Shown: positions 45,597 to 54,506, counted from the stretch's first letter. The stretch: DNA of 64,000 nt from AWTP1-13 sp963832445 (GCA_963832445.1 CAWHUM010000010.1:558001-622000); one strand, 5' to 3'. Made by a program: numbers and translations. Notes: generated by a model not told the origin, from the sequence alone.

Positions 45597-46343
45597 ATGA
45601 CCTCTGCGGCCGCAGACGCAAAAAAGGTCCAATCGCGCAAGACCCTGCGCCCGCGCGACGCAGCGACCCTGATCGTGGTCGATCAATCCTCGGGCGAGCC
45701 ACGCGTCCTGCTGGGACGCCGGCGCCCGGACATGGTCTTCATGCCGGGCCGGTATGTATTTCCTGGCGGCCGCGTCGACCTTGGCGACCGTCACGTCGCC
45801 GTCGAGCACGACTTGCAGCCGGGCAACATCGACAGGCTGATGGTCGCCATGCGCGGCAACCCCAGTGTCGCGCGTGCGCGGGCATTGGCGCTCGCAGCAG
45901 TGCGCGAGACGTTCGAGGAGGCCGGACTGGTGATCGGCACGCCGGCTGAGAGTGGCACAGCGTCGCCCAAGTCCGCGATCTGGCAAGAGTTTTTTGGGCT
46001 CGGCTTCCGCCCGGCCTTGGGCCAGCTCACATTCTTTGCGCGCGCCATCACGCCACCCGGGCGGCCGCGGCGGTTCGACACGCGTTTCTTTTGTGTTCCG
46101 GCTACCGCAATCGTTCACAAGACCGCGATTGCCGACGGCGAGCTTTCCGACCTCGAATGGCACTCGATCGCCCAGGCCCGCGCGCTGGAGCTGCCCAATA
46201 TCACGCGGGTGGTTCTTGAGGATCTCGGGGAACGGCTTGCAGCAGGTGCGCTGCAATCCTCGGAACTGCCCGTGCCGTTTTATCACCGCCGCAACGGCGC
46301 ATTCGTCAGGGGCCTGGTCACAGGCACCGGATTGCTCGCTTGA
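45597..46343 (+). CDS. NUDIX hydrolase
   Basis: Nucleoside-diphosphate-linked hydrolase of 248 residues; the substrate may be a CoA or nucleotide-sugar derivative. The Nudix box is split by an insert in this subgroup: FPGGRVDLGD at about residue 57, then ALAAVRETFEEAGLVIG. The C-terminus reads VPFYHRRNGAFVRGLVTG. It lies between rnr and rpmG, a common order in Hyphomicrobiales. The start is preceded by aaggactcctg, a good ribosome-binding site. Confidence 0.92.
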   Translation: MTSAAADAKKVQSRKTLRPRDAATLIVVDQSSGEPRVLLGRRRPDMVFMPGRYVFPGGRVDLGDRHVAVEHDLQPGNIDRLMVAMRGNPSVARARALALAAVRETFEEAGLVIGTPAESGTASPKSAIWQEFFGLGFRPALGQLTFFARAITPPGRPRRFDTRFFCVPATAIVHKTAIADGELSDLEWHSIAQARALELPNITRVVLEDLGERLAAGALQSSELPVPFYHRRNGAFVRGLVTGTGLLA

Positions 46344-46410
46344 CTACAAATGACACCTGGATGAAAGTGCCGCCCACCAAACGCAACGAGCCTAGACGAA
46401 CCGGGGTCTC

Positions 46411-46578
46411 ATGGCCAAGCCAATAACACAGAAGATCAAGCTCCTGAGCACTGCGGGTACGGGATTCTTCTACGTGACCAAAAAGAATCCGCGCACTGCG
46501 ACGGACAAGATAAGCTTCCGGAAATACGATCCCATTGCCCGCAAGCACGTCGCCTTCAAGGAAGCCAAGATCAAGTAA
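46411..46578 (+). CDS. rpmG: 50S ribosomal protein L33
   Basis: Ribosomal protein of 55 residues beginning MAKPITQKIKLLSTAGTGFF and ending HVAFKEAKIK. It lacks the zinc-binding cysteines of the C+ type, so it is the C- form typical of most proteobacteria. It is the last recognised gene of the topA-rnr-NUDIX-rpmG run. Downstream a T-rich stretch (cctttttctc, about 46605) could end transcription, but no good stem is seen. Confidence 0.97.
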   Translation: MAKPITQKIKLLSTAGTGFFYVTKKNPRTATDKISFRKYDPIARKHVAFKEAKIK

Positions 46579-47251
46579 TAGTACGGCGCTTATTGCGCGC
46601 GTTGCCTTTTTCTCTCCCAGTGCGTCTTCGCAATGTTGGGGTGCAGGCTCATGCGACATGAGCGGACATGGCACGTCGAAGCAGGCAGCAACAGGACGTA
46701 CAGCGCGCCGACGCACGCCGCTGCTTTCAGCACTGGTTGTTGGATGGCAAAGGGCAAGAGTGTGGCCGGCGTCGAGTCTGACATCGGCAGCGGGGTAGAA
46801 GTCCGAGCAGCCCCGACGCCGGCCTGCCAAGTCATGGACCAAAGAGGGCGTTGGCCATCGACCTGGCTAACGATCGACCCGACACGGCATCACAAGAGGA
46901 GGCCACTCCTAGCCGCTAGGGTACGATCACACCTCACGGCATCAGGAGATGCGGCGGACCTGAGGTCCGTGAGGATCTCGTAAATTTTGATGTGGAAAGC
47001 GCATTGGGTGATGCGCCCGCCCGCCGCCAGAGAAACCCGCTAGACCCTCCTCCCGCCTACTATCCCCTGTTCAACAAAGCAGAACAAAACGCAGTTGGCA
47101 ATACTCACTACGGCTACCTTGTGGCCAGCATGCACCACCAATGTACGTTTAGTATGACGAAGAGGCGAAACTGGGGCTTATCCGCACCTTCTCGCAGGGC
47201 GCCCGGAAAGCTCAATTCTTTCATGCACCTAGGGGACCAATCGGCCCGCGA
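46579..47251. other. Intergenic stretch with no recognised gene
   Basis: About 670 bases between rpmG and the convergent pleD gene. Several open frames exist on both strands, but none has a family motif or good ribosome-binding site. Composition falls towards the pleD side. No tRNA-like arms, promoters or strong hairpins were identified. A decayed gene or small RNA cannot be excluded. Confidence 0.5.
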
Positions 47252-48622
47252 TCAGGCAGCGTCGGCAACCACGCGATTGCGCCCTGCACGCTTTGCGCAA
47301 TAGAGCGCCTCGTCAGCCCTCTGAAGGAACGCGTCCACGCTTTCGTCAGGATGCTCGAGGGTCGCCAGACCGACGCTGGCGGTCACCCGCGCTTGTGTAG
47401 CAGGACCGACTTGGAACGGCTCGGCGGCGACGCACGAGCACACACGCTCGCCCACAAAGCGAGCCCGCTCCACGGTGGTATCGGGCATGACGATGATGAA
47501 CTCTTCCCCGCCCATGCGGCACACGAGGTCGATACCGCGGATGTTGCGGCGCAATCGCTGCGCGAACTCGCGCAGCACGCAGTCGCCGGCGGCGTGGCCG
47601 TAGGTGTCGTTGACGGACTTGAAATGGTCGATATCGGCGACCAGCACCGACAGCGGCCGGCCCGAGCTCTTGGCCTGCTCGGTCAGCGTTTTGAGGTGAA
47701 TCTCGAGATAGCGCCGGTTGAACAACCCGGTGAGGGGATCGGTGACGGCCTGCTCCACGCTAGCGGAGAGGCTGTCGCGCAATAGGTCGGAGCAGCGCTT
47801 GCGGCGTAGCTGGGTGCGAACGCGGGCAAGCAGCTCCTGGCGGTCGATGGGGCGGGAGAGATAGTCATTCACGCCCATATCCAGTGCGCGCAGCAGCCGC
47901 TGTGCGTCATCCGGCTCGACAACGACCATGATCGGCAGGTGGCGCAGGCGCTCGAGGGAGCGCACCTGACCGCACAGCCTGAGCCCATCGGCGCCGGAAA
48001 GCGTGAGGCTTGCGATCAGAAGATCGTAGGCTCCCTCACCAAGACGCGACAAAGCGGCGGTGACGTCGGGCTCAACGTCAACCGTATGCATCTTTCTGAG
48101 CGCCGCAGTTACGCGCTGCACCGCGCGCTCCTGATCCTCAACGAGGAGGATGCGTGCACCGGCCTCCGCCTGGCCCCACTCGCCGAAGGGGATCGCCAGC
48201 AAGCCCATTTCGACCCCGCTCGACACCCGCATCAGCATCTCGTCATTGAGGGTCTTGAGGCGTGCCAGGTTCTTCACCCGGGTGATGAGAGCAATGTCGT
48301 CGACGGGCTTGGTGATGAAGTCATCCGCGCCGGCCGTCAGGCCCTGGACTTTGTCGGTGGGCTGGTCGAGCGCTGTGACCATGACCACCGGCAGGTGCAT
48401 GGTGCGCGCCGCCTGCTTGATGCGACGGCAGACCTCGAAACCGTCCATGCCCGGCATCATCACGTCGAGCAGGACGACGTCCACGTGCTCGGTCTGAAGC
48501 AGCTCGAGCGCGTCCAGTCCATTGAACGCGCTCAGCACCTCAAAGTACTCGGCGGATAGGCGAGCCTCGAGCAGCTTCACGTTTGCCAGGATGTCGTCGA
48601 CGACCAGAACGCGGGCGGTCAT
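47252..48622 (-). CDS. pleD: PleD-type diguanylate cyclase response regulator
   Basis: Makes cyclic di-GMP on phosphorylation and drives polar development. It has 456 residues. REC1 (1-125) has Asp9, Asp10 and the phospho-acceptor Asp53 (VVLLDVMMPGMDG) plus the Lys in FITKP. REC2 (about 155-275) is an adaptor: its acceptor position is Ser (LLIASLTLSGADG), as in Caulobacter PleD. The GGDEF domain (about 290-456) has FNRRYLEIHL, DIDHFKSVNDTYGHAAGD, the active loop GGEEF and an RGID sequence at the inhibitory site position. divK lies directly upstream (29-base gap), forming the conserved divK-pleD operon. Confidence 0.96.
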   Translation of the reverse strand: MTARVLVVDDILANVKLLEARLSAEYFEVLSAFNGLDALELLQTEHVDVVLLDVMMPGMDGFEVCRRIKQAARTMHLPVVMVTALDQPTDKVQGLTAGADDFITKPVDDIALITRVKNLARLKTLNDEMLMRVSSGVEMGLLAIPFGEWGQAEAGARILLVEDQERAVQRVTAALRKMHTVDVEPDVTAALSRLGEGAYDLLIASLTLSGADGLRLCGQVRSLERLRHLPIMVVVEPDDAQRLLRALDMGVNDYLSRPIDRQELLARVRTQLRRKRCSDLLRDSLSASVEQAVTDPLTGLFNRRYLEIHLKTLTEQAKSSGRPLSVLVADIDHFKSVNDTYGHAAGDCVLREFAQRLRRNIRGIDLVCRMGGEEFIIVMPDTTVERARFVGERVCSCVAAEPFQVGPATQARVTASVGLATLEHPDESVDAFLQRADEALYCAKRAGRNRVVADAA

Positions 48623-48651
48623 TGGGCACCTACGCTACGCGAACAACCGCC

Positions 48652-49077
48652 TCACTCTTCGCCAAGATACCGACGTACCGTGTCGAGGAACATGGCGATG
48701 GATATGGGCTTGGAGATGTAGGCTTCGCAGCCGCCCTGGCGGATGCGTTCCTCATCCCCCTTCATTGCGAACGCGGTGACGGCGATCACCGGAATGTCGC
48801 GCAGCTGTTCGTCATCCTTGAGCCATTTGGTGACCTCCAGGCCCGACACTTCCGGAAGCTGGATGTCCATCAGGATGAGATCGGGACGCTGCTCGCGCGC
48901 CAACCGCAGCGCTTCCATGCCGTTGCGCGTCTGCAGGGTGCGGTAACCGTGCGCGTCCAGCAGGTCGTGGAAGAGCTTCATATTGAGCTCGTTGTCCTCC
49001 ACGATGAGGACGGTCCTGGCAGCCTCGCGGGCGACGGGCCGGCGATCGGCAATCGTGCTGCTCGTGTCCTGGTACAT
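48652..49077 (-). CDS. divK: DivK single-domain response regulator
   Basis: Single receiver protein of the PleC-DivJ-DivK cell-cycle pathway. The conserved part reads TVLIVEDNELNMKLFHDLLD with the acceptor Asp in LILMDIQLPEVSG, the Thr in IAVTAFAMKG and the Lys in YISKPIS. ATG 49077 (MYQDTSSTIADRR) follows ggggcgga and gives 141 residues, already about 20 longer at the N-terminus than Caulobacter DivK. ATG 49119 would add 14 more and has no ribosome-binding site. It is transcribed together with pleD. A CtrA-like TTAA-N7-GTTAC lies upstream at 49165-49180. Confidence 0.95.
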   Translation of the reverse strand: MYQDTSSTIADRRPVAREAARTVLIVEDNELNMKLFHDLLDAHGYRTLQTRNGMEALRLAREQRPDLILMDIQLPEVSGLEVTKWLKDDEQLRDIPVIAVTAFAMKGDEERIRQGGCEAYISKPISIAMFLDTVRRYLGEE

Positions 49078-49218
49078 CGTCCGCCCCGCGAGCCCAACTC
49101 CCCGCGCCCCTGAAGTCATGCACCAATTCTATGCACGGCTGGAGGCAACTCTGCTGCAGAAGGCGTAACCAACTGTTTAAGATTGGCCGGCGTCACCCGA
49201 CATGGTTACTTCGGCGAC

Positions 49219-49521
49219 ATGCATAAAGACCTTGAGGGCTTGACCCTCGACGCGGCAGAACACATTGCTGTTCAAGCACTTGTGTTTGTGACAGCGGAGC
49301 AGGCGCGCCTGTCACGGTTCATGGCGCTGACCGGTCTCACGCCTGAGCAGGTGCGCGAGCAGGCTGAAACGCCCCAGTTCCTTGCAGCCGTGCTCGAACA
49401 TCTTTTGGTCGACGAATCGCTGTTGCTGTCGTTTGCTGCCAACGCGTCGATCCAACCTCGCGCGGTGGCGCTCGCGCTTGCGCTTCTGCAGCAGGCCGAA
49501 GACGGGACACGACGGCGATGA
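49219..49521 (+). CDS. DUF3572 protein
   Basis: Small helical protein of 100 residues (MHKDLEGLTLDAAEHIAVQA). It carries the DUF3572 pattern: AEHIAVQALVFVTAEQARL, LSRFMALTGLTPEQVREQA, then FLAAVLEHLLVDESLLLSFA. Its function is unknown. The gene is a frequent neighbour of divK in alphaproteobacteria. An ATG at 49183 would add 12 residues without a conserved pattern. The stop overlaps the start of the ROK gene by four bases. Confidence 0.88.
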   Translation: MHKDLEGLTLDAAEHIAVQALVFVTAEQARLSRFMALTGLTPEQVREQAETPQFLAAVLEHLLVDESLLLSFAANASIQPRAVALALALLQQAEDGTRRR

Positions 49522-50447
49522 GCGATGTCGTACCCGGCCATGCGGCGTTGCGACTTGGCATCGATCTCGGCGGCAGCAAGATCGCCGGCGTAGCCCTTGG
49601 CCCTGACGGCGCCGTGCTCGCGCAGCATCGCATGCCGGCACCGCGGCTCGGCTATGCGGCGACGATTCGCGCGATCGGCGAGATGACAGCCGCACTCGAG
49701 CAAGGGGCGGGCAGGCGCGGCACGATTGGCATCGGTATGCCCGGCTCGATCTCGCCCGCCAGCGGTCTCGTGCAGAACGCCAACTCGATCTGGCTCAACG
49801 GCCGGCCGTTCGCGGCCGACCTCGAGGCGCACTTGGGGCGTGCAGTCCGGCTTGCCAATGACGCCAACTGCTTTGCCCTGTCCGAAGCCATCGATGGCGC
49901 CGGTGCCGGAGCCGTCTCTGTTTTCGGTGTCATTCTCGGCACCGGCTGCGGCGGAGGCCTCGTGTACAGAGGCGCATTGATCGACGGGCCGCATCACATA
50001 GGCGGCGAGTGGGGGCACAATCCTCTGCCCTGGGCAAGCCCGGACGAGCACCCTGGGCCCTTGTGCTGGTGCGGCCGTCATGGGTGCATGGAAACGTGGG
50101 TGTCGGGGCCGGGATTGGAAGCCGACCACGCACGCGCGAGCGGCGAGGCGCTTGCAAGCGAGAAAATTGTCGAGCGGGCCGATGCCGGCGACGCTCAGGC
50201 GAGAGCCAGCCTCGATCGCCATGCGAGTCGGCTCGCCCGAGGTCTGGCGCACGTAGTCAACATCTTCGATCCGCATGTCATTGTGCTGGGCGGAGGCCTG
50301 TCGAACCTGGCGCATCTCTACCAGGTGCTGCCAGAGCGCATCGCACAACACGTATTCGCCGACCGCGTCGAGATTTCCGTCACGCCTCCGCGCTGGGGCG
50401 ATGCGAGCGGCGTACGAGGCGCCGCGTGGCTCTGGGGTCGGCCCTAG
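49518..50447 (+). CDS. ROK-family sugar kinase
   Basis: Probable ATP-dependent hexose or N-acetylhexosamine kinase of 309 residues. The phosphate-binding start is LGIDLGGSKIAGVAL; the sugar site includes GIGMPGSIS, LANDANCFALSEA with the catalytic Asp, and GTGCGGGLVYRG. The ROK zinc motif HIGGEWGHNPL...CWCGRHGCMETWVSG has the His and the three Cys. The C-terminal nucleotide region is VIVLGGGLSN. There is no DNA-binding domain, so it is a kinase, not a repressor. It is translationally coupled to the DUF3572 gene. Its stop codon forms the first three bases of a long palindrome. Confidence 0.92.
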   Translation: MSDVVPGHAALRLGIDLGGSKIAGVALGPDGAVLAQHRMPAPRLGYAATIRAIGEMTAALEQGAGRRGTIGIGMPGSISPASGLVQNANSIWLNGRPFAADLEAHLGRAVRLANDANCFALSEAIDGAGAGAVSVFGVILGTGCGGGLVYRGALIDGPHHIGGEWGHNPLPWASPDEHPGPLCWCGRHGCMETWVSGPGLEADHARASGEALASEKIVERADAGDAQARASLDRHASRLARGLAHVVNIFDPHVIVLGGGLSNLAHLYQVLPERIAQHVFADRVEISVTPPRWGDASGVRGAAWLWGRP

Positions 50448-50517
50448 TGTCCTGATCGCGAAATTCGTCTCACTGTGCGGCGAACTCGGTACGAATTTCG
50501 CGATCTGAAGGACACTA
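50445..50517. repeat. Long palindrome with TAGTGTCC / GGACACTA ends
   Basis: The outer arms TAGTGTCC and GGACACTA (50445-50452 and 50510-50517) enclose inner arms GATCGCGAAATTCGT and ACGAATTTCGCGATC. The unpaired centre is about 17 bases. The left end supplies the TAG stop of the ROK gene. Transcribed, it would give a long stem and could act as a terminator without a U tract. A sister element lies 13 bases away. Confidence 0.75.
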
Positions 50518-50530
50518 GCTGAATCATGTA

Positions 50531-50609
50531 GCTAGTGTGATTCAGATCGAGAAGTCCGCTCAAGAACCAAGCCCAGCGCGAAGGCGGACTTCTCGATCAT
50601 CACACTAGC
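50531..50609. repeat. Second long palindrome, related ends
   Basis: GCTAGTGTGAT...ATCACACTAGC (50531-50541 and 50599-50609) encloses perfect inner arms GATCGAGAAGTCCGC and GCGGACTTCTCGATC, with about 25 unpaired bases in the centre. It shares TAGTGT/ACACTA ends and a GATCG(C/A)GAA core with the preceding element, so both probably belong to one repeat family. It ends three bases before the stop codon of the converging eipB gene. Confidence 0.75.
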
Positions 50610-50611
50610 CC

Positions 50612-51478
50612 CTACTTGTCGCACTTGGACGGCTCGTGAAAGGCTATGCTTGTCAGCTCGCCTTGCAGCGCGAATTCCCCGTAGTCGATGTACAGCTTCC
50701 GGCTGACACCATTCTCGAACATGAGAAAGGACAGCTCGTACACTGGCACCCCATCCTGCGCGCCGGTCCCCAGCTCGAAATAGGCGATGGAGACCGGCCA
50801 GCCCTTGAGCTCGTCCAGACGCTCGGCATTCTTCACGAGCGGCAGCTTACGATTGCCCCCTGGCGCTTGTATTCGCCCGATTGCCGCCACCGTATCGTAA
50901 ACCTTCTCGCCCTTCTCCGAACCATCATAGAGCTCGGCGCGGAAAGCGCTCTTGGCCGCCTTGGCTGCGGCGAGCAGGGCGATGGTGTGCTGTACGGGGA
51001 AATGAACGCGCGAGGAAACCGATACGCTCTTCTTCGCCGGCTTGGTGAGCTCGACCTTGACGTCATTGTCGGCATTGCCCCGCGCTGCCTCGCCGACGGT
51101 TGCTTCGGTCACCTTGTCGTCCCGGTACTGGCTGGAGTCGAAGCGAAAGCGCTTGCCCTGCCCGTCCTCCCAGGTCGATGAGCGCAGGTCTGTCACGACA
51201 GTGTTGCCGCTTTGATTGGTCATGCGGGTGACGAAGCGCATGGTCTGCGTGTAGCCCTCGCAGACGGAACCGGTGAGATCGTAGGCCATGCGGCCAACCA
51301 CTGCACTGACACCGGCGCCGCCGCGCGTAGTGGCGAGCGCCAGCTCGTAGATGGCGCGGTGCGGCGCAAGCACGATACCGTCGGGCGCGGCCGAACCGTC
51401 GACCGACCCGAGCACAGTAAAGAACATCGCGCCTAACGCGGCTCGCAGCGCACGGGCGAGACTTGCATTTGTCTTCAT
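50612..51478 (-). CDS. eipB: EipB-like cell-envelope integrity protein (DUF1849)
   Basis: Periplasmic protein of 288 residues. A signal peptide (MKTNASLARALRAALGAMFF, cleavage near GSAAPDG) is followed by a DUF1849 beta-spiral domain: LAPHRAIYELALATTRGG, GRMAYDLTGSVCEGYTQTMR and FPVQHTIALLAAAKA. The two cysteines that form a disulphide in Brucella EipB are present: Cys in SVCEGYTQ and Cys in the final SKCDK. In Brucella loss weakens the envelope and lowers virulence; the role here is inferred. It converges on the ROK gene across the palindrome pair. Confidence 0.9.
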   Translation of the reverse strand: MKTNASLARALRAALGAMFFTVLGSVDGSAAPDGIVLAPHRAIYELALATTRGGAGVSAVVGRMAYDLTGSVCEGYTQTMRFVTRMTNQSGNTVVTDLRSSTWEDGQGKRFRFDSSQYRDDKVTEATVGEAARGNADNDVKVELTKPAKKSVSVSSRVHFPVQHTIALLAAAKAAKSAFRAELYDGSEKGEKVYDTVAAIGRIQAPGGNRKLPLVKNAERLDELKGWPVSIAYFELGTGAQDGVPVYELSFLMFENGVSRKLYIDYGEFALQGELTSIAFHEPSKCDK

Positions 51479-51632
51479 TCGGTCACTCCCGCGAACAAGG
51501 GCCGTTCAAGAGCCGGCAGTCGTAGCGTAGTTGCCAGCCTATCTCTTGCAAAGGATGGATCGCGCTGACAACATCGCTGCCTTCACACATGCGCACAAGT
51601 TGGCGATTGAGCGCGGGAGGCGGAAACTGGAC

Positions 51633-52433
51633 ATGACGTCAGCGTTGCAGGTCGAGGGCGCCCATCGCGGCCAGGGCAGCCCCGCCCTCGACCGCACGGT
51701 GTTCGTGCGGCCAATCGCCCATCGCGGCCTGCACGATCACAGGCAGGGCCGTTTGGAGAATACGGCACCGGCGTTTCGCGCAGCCATTCAGAAGCACTAC
51801 GGCATCGAATGCGACCTGCAGGCGGCCGAGGACGGCACGCCGATGGTTTTTCACGACCCCAAGCTCGATCGGCTGGTCGACGCCTCGGGCTCAATATCAG
51901 CTTTCACACCGTCAAAGCTGCGCAAATTCCGCTACAGAGGCCATAAGGAGAGGATACTCACGTTCGCGCAGTTTCTCGAGCTGGTTCACGGCCGCGTTCC
52001 GGTGCTCGTGGAGGTGAAGGTCAACGGCACCCCGGGGCGCTCGACCTTCTTGGAAAAGATCGCGCGCGCCGCACGGGCCTACCATGGCCCAATCGCGCTG
52101 ATGTCGTTCAATCGCACCGTCGTGACCGAGCTGTCGGTTCGCGCGCCGAAGGTCCCGCGGGGATGCGTCGTCGGCAGCCACCAGATCCTGGCGACGTTGT
52201 GGGCCCGGCGTAAGAAACAGCGCACTAGCCCCATCCCGCGCCTTTTCGCGCCATCGCGCGACGGCATCGGCTTCTATGCGGTGGACGTCAAGCTGGCAGC
52301 GGTGGCACGGACCTGGCTGAAGCGCAATGACCTCGACCTGCCGCTCTTTGCCTGGACGGTGCGCACGCCACGACAGCGGGCGACGGCTGCACGCTGGGCG
52401 GACGCGCCGATCTTCGAGGGCTATGAGGCCTGA
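51633..52433 (+). CDS. Glycerophosphodiester phosphodiesterase
   Basis: Hydrolyses glycerophosphodiesters to glycerol-3-phosphate and an alcohol. The TIM-barrel begins VRPIAHRGLHDHRQGRLENT with the catalytic His-Arg, then ECDLQAAEDGTPMVFHDPKL with the metal-binding Glu/Asp and second His, and VLVEVKVNG (canonical EIK). The end reads FAWTVRTPRQRATAARWADA. ATG 51633 gives 266 residues; ATG 51555 would add 26 without conservation, and neither has a strong ribosome-binding site. There is no signal peptide, so it is cytoplasmic. It is probably cotranscribed with the following acyltransferase gene. Confidence 0.9.
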   Translation: MTSALQVEGAHRGQGSPALDRTVFVRPIAHRGLHDHRQGRLENTAPAFRAAIQKHYGIECDLQAAEDGTPMVFHDPKLDRLVDASGSISAFTPSKLRKFRYRGHKERILTFAQFLELVHGRVPVLVEVKVNGTPGRSTFLEKIARAARAYHGPIALMSFNRTVVTELSVRAPKVPRGCVVGSHQILATLWARRKKQRTSPIPRLFAPSRDGIGFYAVDVKLAAVARTWLKRNDLDLPLFAWTVRTPRQRATAARWADAPIFEGYEA

Positions 52434-52560
52434 CGCGTGTCGCGCACCCTACCCACGCGACTTCCGATTTTACCTGTCAGACCCGTCGCATGTGGCCGTT
52501 GCGGCGGCGACAATGCTGTGGTCCCCTAGCGATCGCAGTGATTGTCAGCGTTGGGTGAAA

Positions 52561-53748
52561 ATGAGCGCAGCGTGTGGGGCCAGAGTTGAGGTTGTGGCCA
52601 GGGCGGCCGACATTCCGGCTGTGGCGTGGGATGCCTGCGCCAACCCCGACATGGCGACCTTCAATCCCTTCATCGCGCACGATTTCCTGAAAGCGCTCGA
52701 GGACGCAGGCACTGTCGGCGGGCGGACGGGCTGGACACCGCGGCACTTGGTGCTCAAGACCGCTGCCGACGAGATCGCCGGCTGCGCGCCCGCCTATCTC
52801 AAGACGCACAGCCAGGGCGAATACGTCTTCGATCATAGCTGGGCGGAAGCCTTCATGCGGGCGGGTGGAGACTACTACCCCAAACTGCAGATCGCCGTGC
52901 CTTTCACGCCGGTACCTGGCCGCCGGCTGCTGGTGCACCCGGGCCCGGCTTCGGAAAACCACGAAAGCCTACTTGCCAATGCCGCGACGCAAATCGTCGA
53001 GCGCAATCAGCTCTCGGGCGTGCACGTCACCTTTGTCGCCGAGGATCAATGGCGGCGGCTCGGCGCGCAGGGCTTCTTGCAGCGTACCGACCAGCAGTTC
53101 CATTGGGGCAATGCCGGCTACACCACCTTCGACAACTATCTGGCCTCTCTCGCCTCGCGCAAGCGCAAGACCATGCGCAAGGAGCGCGAGCAGGCATTGG
53201 CCGCGGGCGTCACCATCGTGTGGCTGCGGGGCAAGGAGATCAAGGAAGCCGACTGGGATGCCTTCTTCGCCTTCTACATGCAGACGGGCTCGCGCAAGTG
53301 GGGGCGGCCCTATCTCAACCGCAAGTTCTTCTCGTTGCTCGCCGGGAGTGCGGTGGGTGACCGCTGCCTGCTGATGCTCGCCAAGCGCGCCAACCGGGCG
53401 ATTGCCGGCTCGTTCCACATGATCGGCGGCGACTGCCTGTTCGGCCGCTACTGGGGTGCGCTAGAGCATCACCCGATGCTGCATTTCGAGATGTGCTATT
53501 ACCAGGCCATCGACTACGCCATTCAGCACAAGCTGCCGCGCGTGGAAGCCGGCGCCCAGGGCGAGCACAAGCTGGCGCGCGGCTACCTGCCGACCACGAC
53601 CTACTCGGCCCACTACATCGCCGATCCGGCGCTACGGCGCGCCATCGCCGACTACCTCGTGCGCGAGCGCGGGTACGTGGAAGCAGCGGGCGAGGAACTG
53701 GCCGAGCATGCGCCGTTCCGCAAGGCGCCGCCTGCGGATCAGACGTGA
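52561..53748 (+). CDS. DUF482 / peptidogalycan-type GNAT acyltransferase
   Basis: 395 residues of the DUF482 group with a GNAT-like fold. ATG 52561 (MSAACGARVEVVARAADIPA) begins at the conserved region; gggtgaaa sits immediately before it. Signature segments are NPFIAHDFLKALEDAG, HSWAEAFMRAGGDYYPKLQ, FTPVPGRRLLV, SLASRKRKTMRKEREQA and the C-terminal VEAGAQGEHKLARGYLPT. The donor and acceptor are not established for the family; cell-wall or lipid acylation is suggested by distant Fem-like relatives. It follows the phosphodiesterase gene closely in the same direction. Confidence 0.88.
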   Translation: MSAACGARVEVVARAADIPAVAWDACANPDMATFNPFIAHDFLKALEDAGTVGGRTGWTPRHLVLKTAADEIAGCAPAYLKTHSQGEYVFDHSWAEAFMRAGGDYYPKLQIAVPFTPVPGRRLLVHPGPASENHESLLANAATQIVERNQLSGVHVTFVAEDQWRRLGAQGFLQRTDQQFHWGNAGYTTFDNYLASLASRKRKTMRKEREQALAAGVTIVWLRGKEIKEADWDAFFAFYMQTGSRKWGRPYLNRKFFSLLAGSAVGDRCLLMLAKRANRAIAGSFHMIGGDCLFGRYWGALEHHPMLHFEMCYYQAIDYAIQHKLPRVEAGAQGEHKLARGYLPTTTYSAHYIADPALRRAIADYLVRERGYVEAAGEELAEHAPFRKAPPADQT

Positions 53749-53945
53749 CGGTCGGCGCTGGCGACGAAGAAGTCGCCGCGTGGCCACGTATCGAAGGGCG
53801 CCAGGCGAATTGCCCAACCGAAGATCAGCAGCACAATAACGGTGGATGCAACGATCATGTCGCAGCGCTCGGCACGACGGAGCGCGCTGCGGCGAGCGAT
53901 CGCCTTGGCGTCCTCCCGGCCAGCGCTGTTCACTGCGTCGCGCAT
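53739..53945 (-). CDS. Small putative membrane protein, doubtful
   Basis: A 68-residue reading from ATG 53945 (MRDAVNSAGREDAKAIARRS) with one clear membrane helix, MIVASTVIVLLIFGWAIRLA, after a basic cytoplasmic region. It overlaps the 3' end of the DUF482 gene by ten bases on the opposite strand. No family is recognised and no strong ribosome-binding site is seen. The hydrophobic segment with positive-inside charge argues for a real gene; short length and overlap argue against. Confidence 0.35.
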   Translation of the reverse strand: MRDAVNSAGREDAKAIARRSALRRAERCDMIVASTVIVLLIFGWAIRLAPFDTWPRGDFFVASADRHV

Positions 53946-54083
53946 TGCTGATACTCTGTGGGCTCCTTGCGAGCTGTACCACATTCGCACGTGTCTCTTT
54001 GCGTATGCTTAACGCCAGAGACATCCTGGGAAGAAGGTTGCGGAACGATTAACACGCGTAGGGCGTGCGTGAAGGGAAGCCTG

Positions 54084-54506
54084 ATGGCCTACGACACCAA
54101 CAACGTATTTGCGAAGATCCTGCGCGGAGAGCTGCCGGCTCAAAAAGTGTACGAGGACGCCGACACCTTGGCTATCATGGACATCATGCCGAGGTGCGAG
54201 GGGCACACCCTCGTCATTCCGAAGGCGCCCGTGCGCAACGTTCTCGATGCAAGCGCGGCTCAGCTCGCGGCGTGCATGAAGACGGTACAAAAGGTTGCAG
54301 GGGCAGCCGTCAAAGCTTTCGCAGCCGACGGCTTCACCTTGTTGCAGGCCAACGAGGCGGCCGGCGGACAGGTGGTGTTCCACCTGCATTTCCATGTGAT
54401 GCCGCGCTGGGAGGGCAAGTCGCTGGGTCCCGCCGCCAGCAAGATGGAGAAGCCAGAGACGCTCGCCGCCAACGCCGAGAAAATCAGGAAGGCGATCGCC
54501 GGCTGA
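54084..54506 (+). CDS. HIT-family nucleotide hydrolase/transferase
   Basis: Histidine-triad protein of 140 residues (MAYDTNNVFAKILRGELPAQ), preceded by gaaggga. The substrate pocket reads VYEDADTLAIMDIMPRCEGH and TLVIPKAP; the triad is HLHFHVMPR after AAGGQVVF. Relatives remove AMP from adenosine phosphoramidates. The C-terminal tail (about 115-140) is Lys/Ala-rich. It is followed by the RsmC-like gene after 7 bases, so cotranscription is likely. Confidence 0.94.
   Translation: MAYDTNNVFAKILRGELPAQKVYEDADTLAIMDIMPRCEGHTLVIPKAPVRNVLDASAAQLAACMKTVQKVAGAAVKAFAADGFTLLQANEAAGGQVVFHLHFHVMPRWEGKSLGPAASKMEKPETLAANAEKIRKAIAG

Noticed and set aside
46992..47303. 103-residue plus-strand frame after rpmG
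   Set aside because: Begins in featureless sequence and runs antisense into the end of pleD; no motif.
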